A DNA stretch of 5,454 nt from assembly GCA_027297085.1 (NCBI GenBank), contig JAPUIL010000737.1, forward strand, positions 1 to 5,454, written 5' to 3'. The notes under the pieces were generated by a model. The model was not told where the DNA came from. It was given only the letters and a program-made list of their open reading frames with translations, and did not search any database. The position numbers were made by a program, and so were the translations under genes. This DNA comes from Verrucomicrobiota bacterium (GTDB taxonomy: Bacteria; Verrucomicrobiota; Verrucomicrobiia; Opitutales; UBA2995). The first letter of the stretch is position 1, and each line of letters opens with the position of its first letter. Below, one piece after another: positions 1 through 5,454 of the stretch.

Positions 1-198
1 GGGGGGGTTGAAGTGGCCACCGCTTTCATCCTGGGAAACTTTGTACCCCTTCCCATGGTCGGACTAGTCCTCCTACTCTGGCGCTTCAGCACCTACCACC
101 TATATCTCCTGGCCGGCGGTTCCGTTTTCTTTTACGTCAGCAGCCACATGGACAAAATATTTCCTCCCAAAGTAGGTGACATAGCCACAGGTCGATGA
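1..198 (+). CDS. C-terminal end of a flippase-like membrane protein (lysylphosphatidylglycerol synthase TM / YbhN-like family), partial
   Basis: Only the last 65 codons are in the window. The frame is open from base 1 through the TGA at 196-198, so the true start lies upstream. The GTG at 13 is an internal Val codon, not a likely start. The fragment begins Gly-Gly-Val-Glu and continues with two hydrophobic stretches, about residues 8-27 and 30-46, joined by a Trp-Arg-Phe-Ser-Thr-Tyr segment. It ends in a short polar tail. A conserved PGG...E motif, followed by a helix and an (F/W/Y)R..T(Y/F) turn before the last helix, is characteristic of the C-terminus of the lysylphosphatidylglycerol synthase transmembrane family (PF03706). 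Members include YbhN-like proteins and the flippase half of MprF. They act in the inner membrane, in lipid transfer or translocation, but most are uncharacterised. The substrate cannot be assigned from this fragment. It ends 47 bases before nadC on the same strand. The family call rests on a short tail and is moderate. Confidence 0.6.
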   Translation, partial: GGVEVATAFILGNFVPLPMVGLVLLLWRFSTYHLYLLAGGSVFFYVSSHMDKIFPPKVGDIATGR

Positions 199-245
199 CG
201 GGATAAGTCTTGTGAGGATTAAATTCATAAGGTTTAAAAGTCTTC

Positions 246-1172
246 GTGCAAAAAGAGGAGCGTATTCAAAAATTCTTACATCGGGTGCGGTTTGAGGATC
301 TTTCGCTGGAATACCTGCGCAGTCTGATTAAGTTAGCCCGGGACGAGGATTTGGAGGGGGCCGGACTCGCAGAGCCAGCAAAAGCAGGCGGAGATGTGAC
401 CTCAGAACTGCTCGCACAATCCGGAAATGGAAGGGCGACTCTTCATGCTCGCGAGACGCTAGTGGTCTGCGGATTGCCGCTCATTCCCATTGTGTTGGAA
501 GCCTACAGTGAGGAGCTAAGTTTTGAGCCAGCGCTGGAAGACGGGGTGAGTGCAGATGCGGGCGATGCGCTTGGAACGTTGAAAGGACCTGTGGACAAGT
601 TGCTGATGGCCGAACGGGTGCTGCTTAATTTTCTACAATTTCTCTCAGGCGTAGCAGCGGAAACTCGCAATTATGTCGACGCATTGAGCAATTCCCCAAC
701 CCGGCTGCTCGATACCAGGAAAACCACTCCGGGTTTCCGAATGCTGCAAAAGTACGCCGTGGCCTGTGGTGGCGGATGGAATCATCGTTTGGGGCTGTTT
801 GATCGTATCATGCTTAAAGATAATCACCTGGCAGCGGACGACGCTCATGCAGGATCAGCCTTAACGGAGCTTGTGGGCAAGGCACGGCAGCAAAATCCAG
901 GCTTGTTGATTGAAGTGGAGGTCGACTCCCTTGAACAAATTCCGGCTGTTCTAAAAGCGAACCCCGACAAAATAATGCTCGATAATTTCAATATGCCCGA
1001 ACTGAAAACAGCGGTCGAAATTATTGGCGATCAGGCAAGTACAGAAGCTACCGGCGGTATTACCCTGGAAACGATGGTAGAGCTCGGCAGTCTGGGGCTC
1101 GATTTTATTTCAACCGGCGCACTGGTCCATAAAGCGGTATGGAAGGACATCGGCCTCGACTGGCTTCCATGA
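246..1172 (+). CDS. nadC: Nicotinate-nucleotide pyrophosphorylase (carboxylating), quinolinate phosphoribosyltransferase
   Basis: This cytoplasmic enzyme converts quinolinate and PRPP to nicotinate mononucleotide, CO2 and pyrophosphate, in de novo NAD synthesis. The 308-residue product carries the family signatures in order. GDVTSELL (49-56) opens the N-terminal domain. ERVLLNFLQFLSG (123-135) follows, then DTRKTTPG (156-163), and then KYAV.CGGG.NHR.GL.D with LKDNH (169-194), which supplies the basic substrate-binding residues. IEVEV (222-226), DNF (246-248), EATGGI (267-272) and STGALVHKA (289-297) complete the barrel. The GTG at 246 is the first usable start after an in-frame TAA at 228-230. 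A weak AAGG at 229-232 is 13 bases away, which is further than usual. A GTG at codon 14 is an alternative start that would give 295 residues, closer to the usual length. About ten extra residues (37-47) precede the GDVT motif. nadA and nadB are not in the window. The gene lies 31 bases upstream of birA and is probably co-transcribed with it. Confidence 0.96.
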   Translation: MQKEERIQKFLHRVRFEDLSLEYLRSLIKLARDEDLEGAGLAEPAKAGGDVTSELLAQSGNGRATLHARETLVVCGLPLIPIVLEAYSEELSFEPALEDGVSADAGDALGTLKGPVDKLLMAERVLLNFLQFLSGVAAETRNYVDALSNSPTRLLDTRKTTPGFRMLQKYAVACGGGWNHRLGLFDRIMLKDNHLAADDAHAGSALTELVGKARQQNPGLLIEVEVDSLEQIPAVLKANPDKIMLDNFNMPELKTAVEIIGDQASTEATGGITLETMVELGSLGLDFISTGALVHKAVWKDIGLDWLP

Positions 1173-1203
1173 TTCAAGAGAATCCTGGAAAAGCCACAAA
1201 ATC

Positions 1204-2199
1204 ATGCCATCCACTGACATAACATCTTTGACCATACTCAAGGCGCTGCTGAATGCGGAGGACGGATTTGTGTCAGGTAACGATCTTGCGAAACAGCTGG
1301 GGCTCAGCCGTGTGAGTATTTGGAGCCGCATGGAGCAGCTGCGCAGTCAAGGATTTGAATTCGAAGCGGTCACGCGCAAGGGTTATCGAATAACCAAAAA
1401 ACCAGAATCCTTAAACCCATGGTTAACCACCGCTTACCTGGACACCGAGCTGCAGATTCCCGAGCTGGTCTTCCTCTCGTCGATCGATAGCACCAATGAT
1501 CACGCCACACGACTTCTAGCCAACGACTACGAAGCGCCCTTCTTTGTCATCTCAAATGAGCAAACAATGGGACGAGGGCGAATGGGCCGCCAATGGCACA
1601 GTCCGCCTTCCTGTAATCTATACTTAAGCTTCGCCAGCAGGCCCAACGTACGACCGGACCGGATGCAACTATTTACTCTATGGATGGGAGTCTGTGTGGC
1701 GAGACATCTGCGAGAGAGGTTGGAGCTGAATATCGGTGTGAAATGGCCGAATGACCTTTATTTTGATGGCAAGAAGCTAGGAGGCATGCTCACTGAAGCC
1801 CGTGTGGATGCAGATAACTTGCGTGAGCTTATATTTGGAATCGGCCTGAACGTAAACCACACCCGGAAAGATTGGCCCGAGGACCTGAGACAAAGCGCCG
1901 TCAGCTTAAGGGAACTCGCTGGAAGAAAACTGGATCTCAACAGAACAACCGCCTTGTTAATTGAAGCGATTTACACAGGTTATGAAACTTTTCTTTCTGG
2001 AAACATACGCGACAGCTTCGAGGACTTATGGCCAGAGCTCGATGTTCTTAAGGGCAAGTTTGTCGAAGCCAAATCCCGCGACCGAACTGTCGAGGGAACC
2101 GCCTCGGGCATTGATAACAGGGGCTCACTCATCCTGAAGACCTCCGACGGTAAGGTGATTACCCTAAACTCAGGCGACGTACACCTCAAGCACAGGTAA
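1204..2199 (+). CDS. birA: Biotin-[acetyl-CoA-carboxylase] ligase with N-terminal HTH (bifunctional BirA)
   Basis: The enzyme activates biotin with ATP to biotinyl-5'-AMP and transfers it to a lysine on biotin carboxyl carrier proteins. The 331-residue product has the full three-domain layout of E. coli-type (group II) BirA. A winged helix-turn-helix spans about 9-63, with Gly-Asn-Asp-Leu-Ala-Lys and Ser-Arg-Val-Ser-Ile-Trp in the helices. The catalytic domain spans about 86-270 and contains DSTND (95-99), the adenylate-binding loop GRGRMGRQWHS (123-133), KWPNDL (180-185), KKLGGMLTEA (190-199) and FGIGLNVNH (211-219). The small C-terminal SH3-like domain spans about 282-329. All expected biotin and ATP loop residues are present, so it should be active. 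The HTH implies it may also be a biotin-responsive repressor, but no biotin synthesis gene or operator is visible here. The ATG at 1204 lies just upstream of the HTH. Only a weak GGAA (1187-1190) precedes it. The pantothenate kinase gene coaX, often next to birA, is absent downstream. Confidence 0.96.
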   Translation: MPSTDITSLTILKALLNAEDGFVSGNDLAKQLGLSRVSIWSRMEQLRSQGFEFEAVTRKGYRITKKPESLNPWLTTAYLDTELQIPELVFLSSIDSTNDHATRLLANDYEAPFFVISNEQTMGRGRMGRQWHSPPSCNLYLSFASRPNVRPDRMQLFTLWMGVCVARHLRERLELNIGVKWPNDLYFDGKKLGGMLTEARVDADNLRELIFGIGLNVNHTRKDWPEDLRQSAVSLRELAGRKLDLNRTTALLIEAIYTGYETFLSGNIRDSFEDLWPELDVLKGKFVEAKSRDRTVEGTASGIDNRGSLILKTSDGKVITLNSGDVHLKHR

Positions 2200-2247
2200 A
2201 AGATCTGCTACTAGATAAAATCTCCATTGCCAAAACAAGCCAGCCAG

Positions 2248-2271
2248 CCTTCTCTTACCTTTTCTTATCCT
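2248..2271 (+). promoter_or_regulatory. Pyrimidine-rich leader just upstream of the ABC ATPase start, no Shine-Dalgarno
   Basis: The 24 bases before the ATG at 2273 contain 22 pyrimidines; the only purines are A at 2257 and A at 2267. No GGAG- or AGGA-like element exists in the 70 bases between birA and this start. Pyrimidine-rich leaders can bind ribosomal protein S1 and support initiation without a Shine-Dalgarno. That role is inferred here, not shown. A small (AGCC)x3 tandem repeat at 2238-2249 lies immediately upstream and overlaps its first two bases. I see no strong hairpin with a U-run, so no intrinsic terminator separates birA from the ABC genes. Confidence 0.35.
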
Positions 2272-2272
2272 G

Positions 2273-3322
2273 ATGGAAGACTCCGTCGAATATAGCATAG
2301 AGGTTAAAAACCTTACCAAACAATATGGCCCGATAACGGCCATCCAGGATATCTCCTTCTCTTTAAAGAAAGGGGAAATTGTGGGATTCCTGGGGCCTAA
2401 TGGCGCAGGAAAGAGTACCACCATGAAAATCCTCACAGGACTGATCCCGGCCAATAGTGGCAGCGCCTACATTTGCGGCATCCCAGTCGCAACACACCCC
2501 GAGGAAATAAAGCGCAAGATTGGCTACATGCCGGAAAACAACCCGCTGCCCACCGACATGCGGGTAGTGGAGTATCTCCGCTTCCGTGGCAAACTCAAGG
2601 AGATGTCCAGCCGCATACTCCGCAATCGAATAGACTACGTACTGGACCTCTGCGACCTCACACGCGCACGCAAGCGGATGATCGGCGGTTTATCCAAGGG
2701 CTACCGGCAACGTATCGGAATCGCCGAGGCAATTTTGTCCGACCCCGAAGTTATTATTATGGATGAGCCTACCATTGGGCTGGATCCTCACCAGATACTA
2801 AAAATTCGTGACTTGATCGGCAGCCTGAAAGGCCGAATGAGTGTAATAATTTCCAGTCACATCCTGCCGGAAATTGAACTGACTTGCGACAAAGTCATTA
2901 TCATTAACCGCGGCTTCGTAGTAGCATCCGGAACACCCGACGAACTGCGAAAGGATTTTTTACCAGAAAGCTCCTATCACCTGGAAATCACAGGTTCATC
3001 TCAGGACCTCGAACCGGAAATCAAATTTGTCAGCTCAAAATTATCGATTCTCTCCAACGAGTCCTTTGCAGGATCCAATATCAACCGGGTTACTCTAGCC
3101 GGTCCGGGCGACCGCAAAATTGGAGAAAAACTTATCGCTCACCTGGCAAGCTTGCCCGAATTCACGCTGCGTTCTCTCTATTGCAGTGAGCCAACATTGG
3201 AAGACATTTTCCTGGCAGCCACCAAACGGTCTTGGGAAGTCCTAGCGGAGCGGCCCGATTTGGTAACCGAGCCTCCTTTCCAACCGGTAGCCAAGTCGTT
3301 AGGATCCGAAGATGCAGAGTAA
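2273..3322 (+). CDS. ABC-2 type transporter ATP-binding protein (GldA-like)
   Basis: This is the ATPase subunit of an ABC system at the cytoplasmic face of the membrane. The 349-residue protein has one complete nucleotide-binding domain: Walker A GPNGAGKST (41-49), Q-loop region GYMPEN (84-89), signature LSKGYRQR (140-147), Walker B VIIMDEP (160-166), D-loop GLDP (169-172) and switch His196 in SSH. The Q-loop position holds Glu88 rather than Gln, and the signature reads LSKGY rather than LSGGQ. Both variants recur in the GldA/NosF-like ABC-2 ATPases. Residues about 225-349 form an extended C-terminal region containing EPTLEDIFL (306-314), typical of this group. The ATG at 2273 starts eight residues before the first beta strand. 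The next Met (51) would remove Walker A, so the start is secure despite lacking a ribosome binding site. Only one codon separates its TAA from the permease ATG. The orthologue of B. subtilis/Flavobacterium GldA cannot be proven, so no symbol is given. Confidence 0.93.
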   Translation: MEDSVEYSIEVKNLTKQYGPITAIQDISFSLKKGEIVGFLGPNGAGKSTTMKILTGLIPANSGSAYICGIPVATHPEEIKRKIGYMPENNPLPTDMRVVEYLRFRGKLKEMSSRILRNRIDYVLDLCDLTRARKRMIGGLSKGYRQRIGIAEAILSDPEVIIMDEPTIGLDPHQILKIRDLIGSLKGRMSVIISSHILPEIELTCDKVIIINRGFVVASGTPDELRKDFLPESSYHLEITGSSQDLEPEIKFVSSKLSILSNESFAGSNINRVTLAGPGDRKIGEKLIAHLASLPEFTLRSLYCSEPTLEDIFLAATKRSWEVLAERPDLVTEPPFQPVAKSLGSEDAE

Positions 3323-3325
3323 GAT

Positions 3326-4078
3326 ATGAAACATTTTTTCACCTTACTTAAACATGAGTTGAGGGGTATCCTTTTAAGCCCGTCAACCTACCTGGCGTCG
3401 TTTTTCTTTCTCATAGTGATGGGGTTTATCTACCAGGTTGTTCTGGAAGGGTACAATAAAAATCCGCAGGAGATGCTTCCTTCAAATATCTTCCTGAATG
3501 CATTTTTTATCCCGGTGTTCTTTCTCGTACCCCTTTTGACAATGCGGAGTATCGCGGAGGAGCGCCGTATGGGGCTGATGGACAGCCTGCTCACCACACC
3601 CATCACTTCGATTGAACTGGTAGCCAGTAAATTCGCCGCGGCCTACCTGCTGTATTCGAGCCTCTATCTGCTGACACTGGCCTATCCAGTAATTACTTAC
3701 CATTTCTTTCCTGACGACCGAATTCTCGATCAGGCAAGTCTTATAGGTGGATATTCGTTTATCTGCTTAAGCGGTTTGCTTTTTGTTAGCTTCGGCATTT
3801 TTGCCAGCTCACTTACACGCAGTCAACTTGTGGCGGGAATTTTCTGTTTCTCAATGTTGTTTGGCCTCATCCTTGGAGGGAATTCCCTGAACGATTTTGC
3901 CACGGTCCACCTGGATAAATTCAGCATGTTACGCCTGTTTGTGGAAAATATCCATGTCTACGAACACGTGGAAGATTTCAGCCGTGGTGTTCTCGATACA
4001 CGTCCATTCGTCTTTTACATCAGCGGCGCACTGCTCATGCTCAGCATGGCTGTCTTGGCCGTAGATCACAAACATTGA
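3326..4078 (+). CDS. ABC-2 type transporter permease (GldF-like)
   Basis: This is the membrane-spanning subunit expected to pair with the ATPase encoded three bases upstream. The 250-residue protein begins with a short cytoplasmic amphipathic stretch (LLKHELRGILLSP). About six hydrophobic segments follow, near residues 21-40, 57-74, 103-126, 139-160, 166-185 and 228-246. Between segments 2 and 3 is the EERRMGLMDSLLTTPI region (78-93). This is the characteristic cytoplasmic coupling segment of GldF/ABC-2 permeases, which usually read AEER..GT.E.LLT.P. Length is normal for the single-domain GldF type. The loop between segments 5 and 6 (about 186-227) is longer and partly charged. The start ATG at 3326 has only GAG (3317-3319) as a ribosome-binding hint, inside the preceding gene's end, so translational coupling is likely. 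The TGA stop lies in frame with the next gene, 9 bases before it. The transported substrate is unknown. Confidence 0.9.
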   Translation: MKHFFTLLKHELRGILLSPSTYLASFFFLIVMGFIYQVVLEGYNKNPQEMLPSNIFLNAFFIPVFFLVPLLTMRSIAEERRMGLMDSLLTTPITSIELVASKFAAAYLLYSSLYLLTLAYPVITYHFFPDDRILDQASLIGGYSFICLSGLLFVSFGIFASSLTRSQLVAGIFCFSMLFGLILGGNSLNDFATVHLDKFSMLRLFVENIHVYEHVEDFSRGVLDTRPFVFYISGALLMLSMAVLAVDHKH

Positions 4079-4087
4079 GCACCGAGG

Positions 4088-5454
4088 ATGTCTAATCTAG
4101 AAAATTTCAAGTTCAGCCGCTGGTTCAATCTGGGGCATTCTCTCTTCCAATTCATTTTGGTTATCACATTATTTGTAGGCCTTAACACCCTCTCCGTAAT
4201 CCATTTTAAACGGTACGATATAACGGAAGATCGAAAGTACTCTCTTTCCCCGGAAACGGTATCCTACATCCAGGGGGTTTCGGAGCCCATTCGAATAATC
4301 GTAACTCAGAGCGCAGATGAAAATGATTCCGACCTCGGAGCTTATTACACCGACATAAAGAACTTGGTTAAGGAGTATGAATACGCGGCCCAAGTAAAAG
4401 GAGCGGGGCCCATTCTCTCGGAATATATTAACGTGTTCCAACAGCGTCGCTTGGCCCAAGAACTTGTTGAGGAATTTGGGATTAACCAGGCTAACCTTGT
4501 TATTTTTGCCTCAGAGAACAAACACCGGGTTATAACCCCGGACGAGCTCTATCAATCCGAAGGAATGGAAAAAACAGCTTTCCGTGGAGAGCAGGTATTT
4601 ACTTCAGCCTTGCTCGATGTTTCCAGCCCCAAGGGTATCGCCATATATTTTCTGAAAGGGCATGGAGAACGGGATATCCTTAGCGTGGATCCCATCGCGG
4701 GGTTGTCCCAATTGACGCAAGAGCTGAAACAACGAAATTTTGAAATTGACACTCTCGATTTGACGGGAGCTGAAGCACGGGTACCTGACGATGCGGATCT
4801 TTTGGTACTGGCTGGGCCCAAGCAACCCCTCATGGCCAGGGAAGTTACCATCCTGAAAGATTACCTGAACGAAAACGCCGGTCGCCTCATCATTCTGGTC
4901 GATCCAGCTGTTAACAATAATCTGGGAGACTTATTCTACCAATGGGGAATCTTAGCTGAAGACATGGTTGTCCTGGATAACGGGCCTGACTACATGATGA
5001 GCGGAGGAGACTTTCTGCTGAGGCGCTTTGACCCGGATCATCCCATCACAGAATCATTTGCTAAAAACAGCTTGTCTGTGTTGGTGGGATTGAGCCGTCC
5101 GATTCGGGCCGACATCGGAGCCCCGTTGGACGACCGCCTAACGGTCACACCTATCGTAGGTGGCTCTGAGACCAGCTGGGGCGAAAGATTCTACCGTGAT
5201 GAAGCCCAAATTGGTTACCAACCAAATGTGGATCTACCTGGACCAGTCAGTATTGTGGTCGTATCAGAACGAAGCATCTCCTCCGATTTAGGAATCGATA
5301 TTCCGGGCGGCCGCCTGGTGGTCTTCGGAACGTCTGACCTTATTACCAATAGCCGTTTAGCGGTTCTGGGAAATTTTACACTCTTCCTCAATACCTTGAA
5401 CTGGGCTTTGGACCGCAACAACCTGTTATCCATTGCCCCAAAACCCATCAAAAA
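4088..5454 (+). CDS. GldG-like ABC transporter auxiliary protein (ABC_transp_aux family), 3' end beyond window
   Basis: The frame from ATG 4088 stays open to the last base, giving 455 codons without a stop, so the gene is cut by the window edge. One hydrophobic helix (about 17-37) anchors the N-terminus. It is followed by FKRYDITEDRKYSLSPET (40-57), very typical of GldG proteins after their anchor. A large soluble, probably extracytoplasmic portion then contains FLKGHGERDI (188-197), a beta-strand-rich core (LLVLAGP, 238-244; GRLIILVDP, 265-273) and, near the right edge, VVFGTSDLITN (411-421) with LFLNTLNWALDR (432-443). These match the GldG/ABC_transp_aux arrangement (PF09822). A second, C-terminal transmembrane helix is expected just beyond the window. 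GAGG at 4084-4087 touches the ATG and is too close to act as a normal Shine-Dalgarno, but no other start would keep the anchor helix. In known systems this subunit partners the permease and ATPase; its exact role is unclear. Confidence 0.88.
   Translation, partial: MSNLENFKFSRWFNLGHSLFQFILVITLFVGLNTLSVIHFKRYDITEDRKYSLSPETVSYIQGVSEPIRIIVTQSADENDSDLGAYYTDIKNLVKEYEYAAQVKGAGPILSEYINVFQQRRLAQELVEEFGINQANLVIFASENKHRVITPDELYQSEGMEKTAFRGEQVFTSALLDVSSPKGIAIYFLKGHGERDILSVDPIAGLSQLTQELKQRNFEIDTLDLTGAEARVPDDADLLVLAGPKQPLMAREVTILKDYLNENAGRLIILVDPAVNNNLGDLFYQWGILAEDMVVLDNGPDYMMSGGDFLLRRFDPDHPITESFAKNSLSVLVGLSRPIRADIGAPLDDRLTVTPIVGGSETSWGERFYRDEAQIGYQPNVDLPGPVSIVVVSERSISSDLGIDIPGGRLVVFGTSDLITNSRLAVLGNFTLFLNTLNWALDRNNLLSIAPKPIK

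Noticed and set aside
1..7. Run of seven G at the very start of the window
   Set aside because: It translates naturally to Gly-Gly in the expected motif of the membrane protein family, so it needs no separate explanation, although a homopolymer length error cannot be excluded.
13..198. Independent small 61-residue protein starting at GTG 13
   Set aside because: The frame is open to the window edge and its residues fit the C-terminal end of a larger membrane protein; there is no ribosome binding site.
210..238. Possible sigma70-like promoter (TTGTGA, 17-base spacer, TTTAAA) before nadC
   Set aside because: Each box matches only four of six consensus positions in an A/T-rich gap where chance matches are common, and the implied transcript start would fall almost on the GTG.
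2200..2223. Weak hairpin (AGAT pairing with ATCT) after the birA stop
   Set aside because: The stem is only four A/T-rich base pairs with no following U-run, so it does not qualify as an intrinsic terminator.
2170..2454. Antisense open frame of 94 codons spanning the end of birA and the start of the ATPase gene
   Set aside because: It crosses two well-supported genes on the opposite strand, and its product has no recognisable domain.
2473..2766. 97-codon + strand open frame inside the ABC ATPase gene
   Set aside because: It overlaps the Walker B and signature coding region in another frame, has an Arg/His/Gln-rich composition typical of a shadow frame, and matches no family.
4552..4851. Two overlapping antisense frames of 99 and 73 codons opposite the GldG-like gene
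   Set aside because: Two competing frames over one coherent + strand coding region are expected by chance, and neither resembles a known protein.
5215..5451. Antisense open frame of 78 codons opposite the GldG-like gene
   Set aside because: The + strand frame encodes recognisable GldG motifs across the same bases; the antisense product shows no domain and is low-complexity in basic and Ser/Thr residues.

Overview
The window is a compact bacterial chromosomal segment with roughly balanced base composition. Every recognisable gene lies on the + strand. It holds the end of one gene, four complete genes and the beginning of a sixth. I see no tRNA, rRNA, CRISPR array, insertion sequence or phage gene. 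The content best fits a Gram-negative bacterium of the Verrucomicrobiota/PVC type. NadC, a full-length BirA with a helix-turn-helix, and a GldA/GldF/GldG-like ABC set sit together, and ribosome binding sites are poor. The HTH-bearing BirA argues mildly against Bacteroidota, where short BirA proteins are common. This placement is an inference from gene content, not from a marker gene.

Layout: bases 1-198 are the C-terminal end of a multi-pass membrane protein that resembles the lysylphosphatidylglycerol synthase/flippase-like (YbhN/UPF0104) family. Bases 246-1172 encode nicotinate-nucleotide pyrophosphorylase (NadC), and 1204-2199 encode biotin-protein ligase/biotin repressor (BirA). After a 73-base gap with a pyrimidine-rich leader comes a tight three-gene ABC module: the ATPase (2273-3322), an ABC-2 type permease (3326-4078), and a GldG-like auxiliary protein (from 4088, running off the right edge as an open frame of 455 codons). 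The largest gap without a gene is 73 bases, so no long non-coding stretch needs explaining.

How the genes fit together: NadC and BirA are cofactor housekeeping enzymes (NAD synthesis; biotin attachment to carboxylases) and are probably co-transcribed. The ABC trio looks like one membrane complex. An ATPase drives a six-helix permease, and a membrane-anchored protein with a large extracytoplasmic part partners it, as in the Gld/ABC-2 auxiliary systems. The substrate cannot be read from the sequence.

The region is mostly conventional. The points most worth a second look are: the three ABC genes lie in one reading frame separated by single stop codons; none of the five visible starts has a well-placed Shine-Dalgarno; the ATPase has Glu at the Q-loop position and Lys in its signature motif; and NadC carries a short N-terminal insertion. 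I did not find convincing evidence of a previously undescribed system.
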